The translations under genes were made by a program, and so were the position numbers. Shown here in pieces: positions 45,483 through 56,893 of a stretch of DNA of 64,000 nucleotides. This DNA comes from Linnemannia schmuckeri (taxonomy: Eukaryota > Mortierellomycota > Mortierellomycetes > Mortierellales > Mortierellaceae): assembly GCA_029449235.1 (NCBI GenBank), contig JANATG010000003.1:1984001-2048000 (forward strand), read 5' to 3'. Numbering within the stretch: position 1 is the stretch's first letter; each line of letters begins with the position of its first letter. The notes under the pieces are model-generated. The model searched no databases. It was not told where the DNA came from and saw nothing but the letters and a program-made list of their open reading frames with translations.

Positions 45483-46269
45483 CAGGACCGTCGTCCCTAG
45501 TCGAATTCCTTTTCGAAGGAACGAGTGACTTACACGCTGGCACGTTGGCACGCCAGCACTTTTTTTTCATACTTCTTCATATTTTCGGTCGCAATGGACG
45601 AAGAAACAAACATTATGAAATGGCCCATCAAGTATGAGGACATACTCTTGAAAGTCACTACCGTTGAGGAAGGGAATGACTTTGGTTCCATGATGGAGAT
45701 ATGGAGGCTCCGCGAAAGACGGCAAGGACATCGTCTAAGAGAACTATTTCGTTTCCTGAGGGAGAGAAAAAGTGGGTAGCGATATGAACGAGTCTTGTTC
45801 TTGGTTGCAAGTTGTAAGGCCTGGGCGCCTTGTTCATCTATCTGCACGCAGCATGAGAACTGTCACTATTTTCTTTTTTGCTTTTTTAACGCACACAGGG
45901 GCGCAGTGACGATATGTGATAAAATAGCTCAGGTTCCGCACATACTCAACATACCCGTCAGTCAATTGGTCCGGGATCAAAAATTGCTGATAACGGGCAA
46001 GGGGGGAAGGAGAGAACGATCAATATACCTTTTCTTTTTGCCTGGCTTACATGAACCCTGTGTAACATGTTTCACTACCTTTTATCCCTTTTGTCAATAG
46101 ACTTGGGCAACCACCAATTGAATTGGACAGATTGAATATTGTTTTCGGCATCTCTACAATTGAAAGCGACACCTGTACAATTGAAAGTGGTAAAAGATAT
46201 CAACACGCGTAACTTTGACGTGAATGATGATCATAAATGACGTTCTTTATTGCTCCTCCAGACCTCCAC
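45483..46269. other. Region between the remnant and the transposase, with hairpins and short repeats
   Basis: Two perfect hairpins follow the remnant: ttcctt-TTCG-aaggaa (45506-45521) and gctggc/gccagc (45536-45557). A plus frame at 45594-45779 (61 codons, MDEETNIMKWPIKYED) has protein-like composition but no known relatives. A 12-base direct repeat lies at 46155 and 46176. Confidence 0.4.
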
Positions 46270-47334
46270 TTATTCCTCCACCTCATCCTCCACCTCCTTC
46301 TCATGGGCCAAGTCATGGTTATTGTAATACTGGCCAAGAGGCTCACCTCTGTTTGCTTTGGCAAAGTTTCTGCTGACCTCCCTGATCCAACCCTGCATCA
46401 TCTCTGGGGTGATAGCCTGGACACCGTTGTTGATATGGCCGGTCAATGGCTCTCTGTCACTAAGGTCTTGGAGCCGGACATGCCTCTTGATAGAACTGAA
46501 GACTGACTCAGCAGCATTCAGGTGGGGGCTATAGGGTGGGAGTCGTCGTAGAGTATGTCCTTGACGTTCAAGGTTGTCTTTGATGGACAGCGACGTATGA
46601 CAACGCGCATTATCCGTGATGAAGACGCGAGGAGTAGTGAGCTTTGGGACCGCTTTCTCAAGAAGGAAGTTTTCGAACGATGGAGTGTCGTAAGCCCCCA
46701 ACTTCACTTCTGAGGCAATGATACCCTCTCTGCTCGCCGCTACAACTACCGAAAGGTTCTTTCCTATCGCCGTTGGCCGAATTCTGACCGGCCTTCGTCC
46801 CCGGGGCGCCCTCCCAAATCGACGGATCATATGCAGTTTAAAACCTGCCTCGTCCACAAACACAGCGTCCGCTATACTCGCAGTCGACTCGAGGAACGCT
46901 TGGGTCCAGACTTGACGCATTCGAATGCGCTCAGGGCTGTTGTAATCGGCCGGCTCCTGGCGTAGTAGCTTAAGGGTAAAGCCTGCTTGGTCGTGGATGG
47001 CCCGGGACACTGACGCTGTAGAAACCGGAGGATCGATGTTGAAGTGGTCGTTCAACTCCTGGCAGAGGCTGGTGATCGTTGTATCCGGGCGAGCCAAAAG
47101 CCGGTCAGAGAGCCATTCAATGTGGCCTTGGGACAGTCGCTTGGGTCGATTGCTACCTCGATGTTTCTTCTCCATTCTCCTTTCGTTGTCAAATGCTTTG
47201 GCAATAGCGTAGACGTTTGAGCGGGGATAGCCGAAGCGGCGTGCTGCTTCTGTTATGGTTTGCCCTTCGTCAAAGATAGCGTGGATAATTTTTTGGCGTT
47301 GAGTATTGTCAATTCTGTTGTGTTTCTTGGGCAT
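46155..47334 (-). mobile_element. IS630/Tc1-mariner-type DNA transposon, ends not defined
   Basis: The element is recognised by its intact transposase. The left limit given here is the 12-base repeat tacaattgaaag, present at 46155-46166 and 46176-46187, which may be a subterminal binding site. I looked for terminal inverted repeats and TA target duplications between 45900-46270 and 47335-47520 and found none. The right side may be eroded or lie in the A run near 47379-47396. Confidence 0.6.
46270..47334 (-). CDS. DD34E transposase (IS630/Tc1-mariner superfamily)
   Basis: This is an uninterrupted frame of 354 residues. The N terminus has a helix-turn-helix region (RQKIIHAIFDEGQTITEAA, YPRSNVYAIAKAF). 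A linker domain follows (WLSDRLLARPDTTITSLCQEL). The DDE catalytic core has FVDEAGFKL (first Asp), VFITDNARCH (second Asp) and HLNAAESVFS (Glu), with 34 residues between the second Asp and the Glu. Such enzymes cut and paste an element between TA dinucleotides. All catalytic residues are present and there is no stop, so the copy is either young or domesticated. It sits 176 bases beyond the stop codon of the PIP5K gene, in the same orientation. Confidence 0.92.
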   Translation of the reverse strand: MPKKHNRIDNTQRQKIIHAIFDEGQTITEAARRFGYPRSNVYAIAKAFDNERRMEKKHRGSNRPKRLSQGHIEWLSDRLLARPDTTITSLCQELNDHFNIDPPVSTASVSRAIHDQAGFTLKLLRQEPADYNSPERIRMRQVWTQAFLESTASIADAVFVDEAGFKLHMIRRFGRAPRGRRPVRIRPTAIGKNLSVVVAASREGIIASEVKLGAYDTPSFENFLLEKAVPKLTTPRVFITDNARCHTSLSIKDNLERQGHTLRRLPPYSPHLNAAESVFSSIKRHVRLQDLSDREPLTGHINNGVQAITPEMMQGWIREVSRNFAKANRGEPLGQYYNNHDLAHEKEVEDEVEE

Positions 47335-47510
47335 CTCGAAGATGACTGAAGGGAACAGGGAAGCAACAAAGGAGCAAAAAAAAAAAAAAAAAAAGAAATA
47401 GGAAGACTCTCTGACTCTGCCTAGCTAACATTTTCTTCGAACAAAAACGAATACAACGTAGAGCAACGAGAAAGAGAAAGAGATGTCAAAAATGGACCAC
47501 AACTCTATTA

Positions 47511-50500
47511 TTATTCGGAATGCGGATGGCTGCGGTTTTGACTACTCTGCTGCAAGGCCGCCATCACATCGTGGTTGACCTTGATCGCATGGATCATGAA
47601 ACTCAAAAAGCGCGACGCGTACTCTCTTGGATTCACCGCTGATATCGCATGCTATCATTCATGAGATAGAGCAAACAAATAGTTAGATATCTGGAATAAA
47701 AAGAAACAGGCATCAATAACAACGACCTGCCACCATCAAGACGAAGGTTTACCTTGTCTTGGCTGAGACTCTTCCAGGCGTGCTCAATCTTTTTGACATA
47801 GTTGTAGGGTGTAAGGATGTCAATGATTCCGAGGTAGTAGAGATCCTCGCCCTGTTCGTTCTGCTCGTTAGTCGACAAGAGACCGCCGTCGTCAGCGTAA
47901 AAAATGAAATGCCGTCTCTCCGAGAACGAATCCGATGGGAGGGCCGATGGTCCCAGTGCCTGTGGGTCCGACACCTTAACCGCCATCCTCAATGCATTCA
48001 CTTTGCTCTCCCGCTTGTCCTTTCTCGTCGTCTCCTTCGCCAGTGGCTTCGACGTATCCGGCTGTTGAATGCGAGGTGACAAAATATACCATGAAGTTAG
48101 TATAAAACCATTTGTATTAAGAATATAATACAAAGCAAGCGTCGGCAACTAATAGTTAGACAAGAAAACAAAAAGAGCACGTACATGGAAGACTTTGAGG
48201 GTGTTATCGCGGATGTTGTCCTTGTTTCCTCGCTCAATGTCATGGATGCCGATCAACAGACTATAGTCCATGATGTTGAGTCGTGCCAACAGTTCAACGT
48301 CCCGCTTGATCTGCTCCACAAACAAGTGTCGTTTCTCAGGTCCCAGTTCCAGCTTCCTATTTCTGTTGACCCAGTTGAGATCCTTCTGTGTTGCACGAGG
48401 ATTGTTGGCAAGTTCCTCGTCGCTGATGGCACGTCCCAGTGTTGAGCCCTTCAAGTCGTATGTTTCGTGAATATCCCTATTGGGTGGGAATACATTGCCC
48501 ATGACTACAAAGTGAATCTTGCGTCCGTGAGGCAACTTGACACGATGGAGGCCAAAGAAGCGGCAAAGAAGGGTGTGAGGGTTCTGCTTGACATGCTATT
48601 GGGGTCGAAAGTGACGAAAAGGAAATAGGGTAAACGACTACTCAAATGTTCACACGAGCACCACACTAATAAACGAACAAACCAATAAACAAAGGGCAGA
48701 TAAAGAAAACAAAGAGTAGAAGTAGAAAGGCCCACTTACGTTGAAGTAGTCTTTGAGAATCTTTCTCATAAACTTGTGCTCGGCATGGTGAATGGTCTTG
48801 ATGATGAACCGATAGTCCTGAGAAAAATAAAAGAAACTACCACTCTTGCCAGGCGACCCCAGTTCCGAGAGAATGTACTTGCTCGTCAACGAGACCTAGG
48901 TTGTAGTTGTGCCAATCCAAAACGATAACTGCGTTAGCCTCGAGTGTTTAGTTGCGTGAAACTCTAGCAACACCACCATCCCTCCCTAATTTTCTTCCCG
49001 TCGGTAAGCACAACCGCCTACGAGTTGCATCATTCCAGGCCCTCCTCCTCCAGCAGCGCCCTTAAAAATACCAGTCCGGGCTAAATAGACGGCCCATGCA
49101 AGCTTTGGCCATATCCAGAGTGTTATTTGTTGGCGGGAGGTGGGCTCACCCAGGTAACACACGCAAACAGGTAATGGATAAAAAAAAAGCCCCTGGGAAT
49201 GTATGCTCTATATTCTCTTACTTTGGTCACCATCTTTTATTCCTTTCCCCTTCCCCTTGCTCTCTTGGTTTTCCTTTCCCCTTACTGCTTTTTTCTCCTG
49301 GTGCTTGACTTACCAAGTAATCTGATGCATCAATGTGAAAGTCCTCTCGGAGATGACGAAAGACCCAAGGCGCATAGTCCTTAAACTTGAAATCGTACTT
49401 TGACGATGGCGTCAACTCGTTACCGGTACTAAATGCAATCAAAAAAAAAAAAAAAAAAAAAAAAAAGATGCAGGTGTCAGAAGCAACTCGGAGAACCACA
49501 GATCTACACAAAAAAAGAAACGCAACAAAAAAGAGAATTGATCCTCTTCATACATGTCAAAGGCCAGCTTATGAGCAGCGGTAAAGTCTTCATCCACCAA
49601 CATCCGTTGCGGTTTTGCGTTGCAGCGAGAGACCTACGTGGGGATAACATCAGCCGATCATAAAGAGATAGGGTTTGGATTCGGTTGGTTAGTGTTTGGT
49701 TTATCCAGCCCATCCCTATGCACGCCCATAATTCATCCACAGACGGCTGTCGGCGTCATCTTCCTTCCGAGAAAAACAAACACTTACGCTGACTCGAATG
49801 CCCGTCAACATGTTGTACATGAGAACATAGTTGACATGGTCTTCTCCGATACGAGTACCGATCAAGACCCGGTCGTTGTCCTCATCCTTTTTCCGCTTGG
49901 ACATGCGCCGACTACTGCTTTTCTTCAATGCCTCCATACGCCGCCGGGCTTCCTCAAGCTCATCCATCTCCATCTCATCGTCTGATCGGCGGAAGGAGGT
50001 CGATCCAAGATCAGCAGAGTATGTGTTGCGTCGATAGATCTGTCGATGGCGAGCCCGACTGGAGAACTCTCCTTGTGGTAAGTCAGGTTGTTGCTGCGAT
50101 CGTACAGCCGATTCAGTCAAGAGCTGTGATCCAGGACGGATTCGGCGCACCTCCATAGTGGCTGCACGAGCAGGAGGGCCAAAGGGGGTGCCATGAGATT
50201 TGGGAGGGACCGTGGGGCCAATATCTTTTGAGCTTTGAGGGGTCATGGGTATCGATTGTGGTTGCTGTGGTTGCCCCTCTTGCATCTGATCCTCTCCTTG
50301 AAGTTGTGATTGCACCTGCAGTTGTGTTTGTTGTTGTTGCTGCTGCTGCAGCAGGAGGTCGTTTTGAACAACCTTCACTGCAGGTGGCTGTTGTTGGTAT
50401 ACGATTGGCTGTTGTTGCTCTTGCTTGGTCTCCTGAGGCTCCTGCTGAAGTTGTTGTAGTTGCTGCTGGCTTTGGGACAAGAATAGCTGCTCTTTCTCAA

Positions 50501-51677
50501 TAGAGGCAAACGAACGCGGAGCAGATGGAGAGGTCGGTAGACTCGGTACGGTATGTTCAGATGATACAATCAGAGGGTGAGGATGAGGAGACTCCATACC
50601 TGGAGGGGCGTAATGGTAGGAGTGGTAGGAAACGATGGAAGGCGTATCAATGGACTGGGCTGGGCGTGAAGAAAGAGGAGGGGGAGTACTGGTGACAGCG
50701 CTGTTATTGTCCTTCATGCTGACGTTGACGTTGCCATTGATATCGACGGCGACAGGCACAGTAGCAGCGACGGGCACGAGAGGAGCAAAGGAGGTGGGGG
50801 TGGCAGCAGTAGCAGTAGGGTGACGCCCGGCAAGAGAATCTCCAGGAGGCGCTCCTGTTAATGCTTGGACAGGAGTTGCCAACGTGTTGTAATAGTCTGT
50901 GTCATTAGTTGATGTTGGAGGGAGAACGGCGCCTTGTCCCTGCTGCTGCTGCTGTTGTTGCTGCTGCTGCTGTTGTTGATCTGGGGCAGGAAGGGATCCC
51001 AATGATGCTGGCGACTGTTGTGCTCCTAGTCCTGTTACTGCCGGTGCTGGTGCCTTTTTATCTGTTGTCAATGACGATGATAAAGAAGTGGCGGCGATCG
51101 TCATAGGCTGGGTTTCGGACGCGCTCCAGGGAGTCAGCGACGAGGACAACGAAGGCTCAGAAGAAGGTGTCAAGGCGCGCACAGGGGGAGACGAGGATGG
51201 TAAAGGAGGAAGAGGAGGGGAGGACTGGCACTGTTGGAGAGGTGTGTCCAACTGAAAAGGACCCAAGTCGGAATAGATTCCGTTGGTTCCGTTGGGTTGG
51301 ACTTGGGGCAATGGAGACAATGGCACAGGGTCGTCAGTGTCATCTTTGTTGTCTTCGTCGTTGTTGTGTATATCAAGTGCGGGTGGCTGTGGAGGGGAAG
51401 GAGGGGGCGAGGAAGGGTGTTGACGTGAGTGGGGGTGAGAGGGAGGAGGAGGCAGTGGTGAATGAAACTTTGGTGAGGAAGGGGAAGTGGAAGGGATCTT
51501 TGACACTGAAGAGGAGGTAGTTGGTCTGGGAGTAGTTTGGGTGCCTTCGGAGACCTTTTGGACGGCGGTGTTGACGGTGTGGGGGTAGGCGAAGGGGGAG
51601 GCATAGACGCCGTTGCCCTGGGGGACCAGGTCGGGGAGCGACTTGGTAGTTGCGGTTGCGTCCTCCTGAGGCGTCAT
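47511..51677 (-). CDS. MSS4: Type I phosphatidylinositol-4-phosphate 5-kinase (Mss4-like)
   Basis: Seven exons on the minus strand: 51677-49788, 49633-49554, 49428-49314, 48895-48740, 48595-48185, 48061-47753 and 47651-47511. They total 3102 nt and 1033 residues. The first 560 residues are disordered, Pro/Ser/Gln-rich, with poly-Gln runs. The kinase begins around residue 600 (RVLIGTRIGEDHVNYVLMYN), with SRCNAKPQRMLVDEDF, the nucleotide loop SPGKSGSFFYFSQDYRFIIK, IHETYDLKGSTLGRA, MDYSLLIGIHD, and GIIDILTPYNYVKKIEHAWK as activation segment; HAISAVNPREYASRFLSFM closes it. It makes PI(4,5)P2 at the plasma membrane. The last exon acceptor (ATGATAG) was set by phase, since the next AG downstream breaks the frame. 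The kinase core lacks inserts. Confidence 0.93.
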
Positions 51678-52298
51678 TGGGGATGGCGAAAGGAATAGAG
51701 GTAAGAGTAGCGGGGACTACTCTGATGGCTGTTGTTGTTGTATTCAGTCGAGTCAGTTGTCTGTTAGTTTTTGAGTGAGTGAGAGGGTGAGAGGGAGAGC
51801 GAGCGAGAGTGAGTGAGAGTGAGTGAATGAGAGGAAAGCGAAGTGACGAGAAGGGGGGTTGAATTGTGTGAGTTGGGAGTGTGAGTGTGAATGAAAGTGA
51901 GAATGGAAAGAGGTGAAGGATGTGTAGAGTGGGTGGTGTGGTGGTGGCGGTGGTGATGGTGGCAAGGAAAGAAAAGGATTATGAAAAAGTAAAGAGAGAG
52001 ACAGAGAGAGACAGAGAGAGAGAGAGGAATGGGAAAGAATGAAGAAAAAGAGGGTGTGGAGTGGCGGCAGAGAAGACAAGTAATAAAAAAAAAGAAAAGT
52101 CGACCGATACGATGGGATGGGTCAGAAGGATAAGACAGAGTGGGGAAGAAAAGACAGAAAGAAAGAAAGAAGGAAGGAAGAGATGCGATAGAAGGGATTT
52201 GGGCGCATACAAACACACAGACTCTTTCTCAATCACTCGCTCACGCTACTCACATTTCTATTTGAACACACGACATACATGAAGTCAAGCTTACACTC

Positions 52299-52336
<38 letters not shown>

Positions 52337-55034
52337 GAAGCAAAACAATGACACCAAAATGGAACGACAAGAAGTAAACGAAAGAAAGAAGGCAGGCTGT
52401 TGTTGATATGGTTGTGGTTGTGTATGAATATCTTCTTTCTTCATTCTTCTTTCTTCTTTCTCTCTTTCTTCTTTCTCTCTTTCTTTCTTCACCATGTTCT
52501 TATATTCCTGGTGGGTTGCAAGGTGCATTCTTTTCTTCTATGACATTCAATGGCATAAACTGTGTAAGAAGAGAGAGAGAGATGGAGCATGCTAACAAGG
52601 AGAGAGCTGATCCTCGGAGACAGGGAGATCGAAAGGAAAGGAGAAGGGTGAAGAGACAAGGCCGGAGGTAGAAAGAAAAGGGGGAGAGGGGGTGATCGGT
52701 TGGATCAAAAAGAAGAGAAGAAAACAAAAGAAGAATAAAATGAGCTATGGACCACGATGACTACGACCGATAGACTTTAATCATGATGATGATCGACCAC
52801 TAGCAACGACACGACAACGTGCGAGCAAGCTGAACGACTGACTGACCGACTGGCTGACTGACAAGCAGACGCAAACACAACTGACAGAAAGGAGAGATAG
52901 AAAGAGCCAGAGAGGTGAATCAACTGTTGCAATGGCATGAATCAAGACACTGTGCAAAGGACAACATAGGGGTTGCTTTCACTGAACAACTGACACCTCG
53001 GTCAAACATCATCTCTTTCGCCAGGGGTGAACAAAAATAACAAAAGTAAGTAAAAAAAGACCCCGATCCACACGCGCTTGTTGTTTATTTACTTGTTTGT
53101 TTGCTTGCTTCTTGTGCCAACACAAAGGCAAACAAAAAACGATGAAATGCATCATCGCAGTCATTGCTTTGCTTGCTTCCTTGCTTGAGCTCATTATTAT
53201 CACTGACCATCTCCTTTTGAATTTTCACACAGCCATCTCATGTTTAACGCCTGTTCTCTGTAGGGAGAGTTATCAAAAGGCAGTTTTTAGACCAGCCGAC
53301 CATGCTTTTTTGCAACATGTAAACAAAACAAGCTTATTCTCTTCAGATGGCAAATGACTCGCAGATAACAAACACACTACGACGGAGGTCAAGTGAAGGC
53401 TGAGCCTGTCTGTCGAATGGCAAGTGGAGAATCGGTGTAGGTGCATGTAGACACCTTGACGTCTGCTCATGTAAAGCACCTTTATGTATGCGCTGTCCAC
53501 ACTATTGGATTGTACCGGAATGCATCCATCCAGGCAAGCAATGGTCTCTAATCAAATTTGGTGGCAAACAAAAAGAAAAAAAATGTATGTCTGAAGCGAC
53601 TTTTTTTTTTGTTCGTACAGTGAAAACTGGAATCAGAACAACATCAGCTTACGCTCTCGCCTTTCCCCTTCTCATTTTTTCCTTCCTCTCCCTCGTAGCT
53701 AGTGTCCGTTGGATCAAGACACACCACCGCACCGGCTCTCAACAGAAAAGAAACTGTTGGAAGAAAGGGCAAGGAGAATATCAAAAAAAGGAGATATCCA
53801 AATTCACACCGGTTGACGTCCTCTATACTTCTTTTTCTTCCTTCCGAACTCTACGAGAGCAGATAGCCTTGGCGAAAGAAGATAGACGCTCTTCTATAGA
53901 CGTTCTCAGCCTTCTAGCTTTTTTTATTTTACTGCTTTCTCGCTCGGTCAGTCAAGAGAGCTGCGTCATGTCATTATTCAGTAAGAGCGAATAGGTCAAC
54001 ACAGTAGATTCTATGGAAGGAAGCCGCAATTTTATTATCCGGATCCCCGTACTCGTAATTCATTCTAGTTAGGGATTTTTATAAAAAAAAACCAATTGAC
54101 CTAGTTCATGGTTTCAGAGTCCGGAGAAATCAGCTTCAAATTGCCGGTTTACATCAATGGGGCTTCCAGATGCTTCCCAGGGGTAACTACTTGGACCTAA
54201 AGGACCTTTTTCTGTTTTGTGTAAACCTTGCCACATGGACCACAACAAGAGAAGCTAAAAACACCGCCACTGAGCCACACTGTGCGTCACACATCATTTT
54301 TTTTTTCTTGTGGGCGCAAGTCCTCTGACCTGAAAGAAAAGCCGACCCACGCTAAGCATGGAACAACTAAAACATGTCAGTAGTCTTCCCTCTGCATAAT
54401 TGAGGCTGAATGACTGGAAAGAAGACCCGTGGGGGAAGCTCAACAAGCACCAAAAGGGCGATTTGAATCTGTCCAATTGCTCAGCTTTAGCTCATAATTG
54501 TCTCTGCTCATCGCCACAGCCCTTTTTTTTTCTTTTTTTGTGCTGTGAGATGACATCGAGGGGTCGAGTCGTTGAAAATAGCCTAAAGAGGAGCGAGAGA
54601 AATGAAAAATAGCAATTGCGAGAGGGACAGCCGATTCTCTTGGCAAAGCCCTGTTCTCCTTAATCATCGTCATGAAGAGACAAATGCCTCGTTGCTTTCC
54701 ACATTTTCCAGTGAGAAAGACACGATTTTCTTGGCAATCAATGCGCCACATTTCTTTCCTTTCTTTTTTCCCTTCTTTTTTCTATGCATTCATTTTTTTT
54801 TCTTTCGGGTTGTTTACCCGATTGGATAAATTCATTATTTTTAGCGTAAATAAAATGGGTAGCAAACTCATCCGCTTCCTCGATCAACAAATCCTTTTCC
54901 TCTTTTGCGTCTCACTCTCTCTCTTTTTCTCGTTTATCTGTCTATTTATCTGTCTCTTTATCTTTCCATTCAACCTCAACAACCTCAACAACCTCAACCT
55001 CAACAACCTCCACCTGCAACGCGAACAACAGGAC
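51678..55034. other. Long spacer between PIP5K and the PPPY-tailed gene
   Basis: Positions 51680-52250 are purine-rich on the plus strand, the leader of PIP5K. An A run lies at 52302-52332, followed by a C/T block with repeated ttctttcttct (52430-52490). From 52750 to 54600 the sequence is of average composition with no supportable frame. Positions 54730-55034 are T- and C/T-rich and probably the leader of the next gene; the frame stays open there but encodes Phe/Leu/Cys-rich sequence. Confidence 0.4.
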
Positions 55035-56600
55035 ATGACGGATATCGACAAAAAATCAATGTACGGCGACAAGGAGACACCCCTGCCACAACTACCCTTC
55101 GGAGCTCAACCAGCAAGCATCTACTACCAGCAACAACACCAACATACTCCCTCTGCCCCCCTTGCTGTTTCTCTGCCGGCCATACCTGTCGCAAGGTCTT
55201 ATATCCCTTCAATGCCTTCAATACCATCTGTGCCCTCGATTCTCTCTGTGCCATCGGTCCCTTCTGTACCGTCTGTACCGTCTGTACCGTCTGTACCCTC
55301 AGTACCCTCAGTCCCATCATCAAAACAACTCTCAAAAGACCAAGCAAAAGCAGCAAAAGAAACCCTCAAACTCCAAGCAAAACAGGACAAACTCGACCTC
55401 AAACAACGTGCCAAAGACCTCAAATCCTCTTCCTCCACGACCACCCACAGCAGCGGGAACGGGAGTGGAGGAAGCGAGTTCGGGAACGAGTTTAAGCAGC
55501 ACGCCGCAGATTTAAAGGACGAGCTGTCGTTCCAGACAAAGATTGCAATTGGGGTCGTCAAGCAAGAGTTTGAAAAGTTTGAGAAAGGGATTCAGATGCG
55601 GTACAATAACAGCAGTTTTGGACAACAAGGACAGCTGGGACAGGAGCGACAGTTGAATGTGCAAGGACATCAACAGGGGCATGTTTACAACAGCCTCTCG
55701 TCCTCCTCACTACCCCTCACCACTACTACCACTGCCGCCATCAGCTACCCAACCTCCTCTCCTCAACATCCTTCTCACCAACAGTTGCGACAGCAACAAC
55801 AAATCCAGCAACTTCAGTTGCAACGTCAACAAATCCTCGAGCGCCAAATGCAGTTACAAAGCCTCGACTTTCAGAAATCCGACCTCAAGGCGCAGAAGCG
55901 GCTCAACAAACAACTGTACAGGGACCAAAAGCAACAACTCCGACAGCAACGCCGACTTGAGAAATCTGTTGCTCGCGAGAATAGGCACGGACATCATGAG
56001 ACAGCGTTGCCGATTCGGTTAATAGGACTTGGACCAAGACTTGTGGGAAATGTTGTTGGAGGGATGATGAGTGATATTACGCGGTTGGTTACTCAGACTG
56101 GGAACAACAACGATAATGGCAACAGGCCCCAGATCATGGTCGCGCCGGCGTCTTTGAGTCAACCCGCTTACCCACACCAGCAACAGCTCCAATCTCAACA
56201 ACACCACCCCCAGCAACAACAGCAGCAACCTCTGTACTATCAAGCCCCGCCTATCTCGCAACCTCACCATGCACCACCGACGCCTACAACCATGCCCTCC
56301 GCGCCACCACCAGCGACTCTCTCAGCACCCGCCTCAGCTCCACCACAAGCAGCCTACACGCCTCTCACAAAAGACGACAATGAACTCAGCTCTCCAGACC
56401 CACTGATAGTATACAGGATGGCAGGTCTCTCCTTCAGCCCCGCAAGCTCTTCAGGGTCTGCGACTGCTCCTATGCCTGCCCCCTCCGCTCCACCACTAGT
56501 CTCGATGACTTCTCCTCCTCACCGCCCCGAGCCCGAGTCCGTCGTAGATGATGGTTCTGAGGCCCCCCCACCTTACGAGGCCATCTACTCCCGTCAGTAG
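55035..56600 (+). CDS. Coiled-coil protein with C-terminal PPPY motif, unknown function
   Basis: The start at 55035 (MTDIDKKSMYGDKETPLPQL) gives 521 residues. In-frame ATGs at 54855 and 54672 would add translated leader-like sequence that is T-rich and hydrophobic. The parts in order are a Pro/Ser stretch with SVP tripeptides, a basic helix (KDQAKAAKETLKLQAKQDKL), and a second helix (DLKDELSFQTKIAIGVVKQEF). After these come a long Gln/Arg-rich coiled coil at about 250-320 and a Gly/hydrophobic segment (LIGLGPRLVGNVVGGMM). The tail is Pro/Gln-rich and ends APPPYEAIYSRQ. PPPY is a ligand for WW domains, such as those of Rsp5/Nedd4 ubiquitin ligases, which suggests an adaptor role; this is inference. 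I recognise no family. Confidence 0.7.
   Translation: MTDIDKKSMYGDKETPLPQLPFGAQPASIYYQQQHQHTPSAPLAVSLPAIPVARSYIPSMPSIPSVPSILSVPSVPSVPSVPSVPSVPSVPSVPSSKQLSKDQAKAAKETLKLQAKQDKLDLKQRAKDLKSSSSTTTHSSGNGSGGSEFGNEFKQHAADLKDELSFQTKIAIGVVKQEFEKFEKGIQMRYNNSSFGQQGQLGQERQLNVQGHQQGHVYNSLSSSSLPLTTTTTAAISYPTSSPQHPSHQQLRQQQQIQQLQLQRQQILERQMQLQSLDFQKSDLKAQKRLNKQLYRDQKQQLRQQRRLEKSVARENRHGHHETALPIRLIGLGPRLVGNVVGGMMSDITRLVTQTGNNNDNGNRPQIMVAPASLSQPAYPHQQQLQSQQHHPQQQQQQPLYYQAPPISQPHHAPPTPTTMPSAPPPATLSAPASAPPQAAYTPLTKDDNELSSPDPLIVYRMAGLSFSPASSSGSATAPMPAPSAPPLVSMTSPPHRPEPESVVDDGSEAPPPYEAIYSRQ
55216..55315 (+). repeat. 9-bp coding repeat (Ser-Val-Pro tripeptides)
   Basis: About eleven units of nine bases (tctgtaccg and variants) encode Ser-Val-Pro, Ser-Ile-Pro or Ser-Met-Pro. 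The last units are nearly identical, which suggests recent expansion. Confidence 0.85.
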
Positions 56601-56893
56601 CTGCTTCGCCATCCTATGTAGTTATTGTAAATACCTTTTGACTTGTATCATAGTTCACCTCAACCCCAAGTACCATGCCATAAAGTATTCTTTGGATTTT
56701 TTTCCACGCGAGAATTGTTTATTACATTTTATGTTCGCTCCAAAGTCCTGTGCAAGATGTTCCGGATATGGTTGTCGTAGTAACTGTCGAAGAATAGTTA
56801 TTCTTAGCACTCGCGTTTGTCTCGAATAAAGACAACCAAACCCCGCAGACACGCGCTCCGACATCCAAAAAAGGGTTATTTGGGTGAAGTTAA

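Noticed and set aside
52400..52500. CRISPR-like or satellite array in the ttctttcttct block
   Set aside because: Simple pyrimidine repeat without spacers; the window is eukaryotic.
54672..55034. N-terminal extension of the PPPY-tailed protein with a hydrophobic segment
   Set aside because: The extension is translated from T- and C/T-rich leader sequence; its hydrophobic run comes from ttt/ctt-rich codons. The start at 55035 fits leader patterns elsewhere in the window. I cannot fully exclude it.
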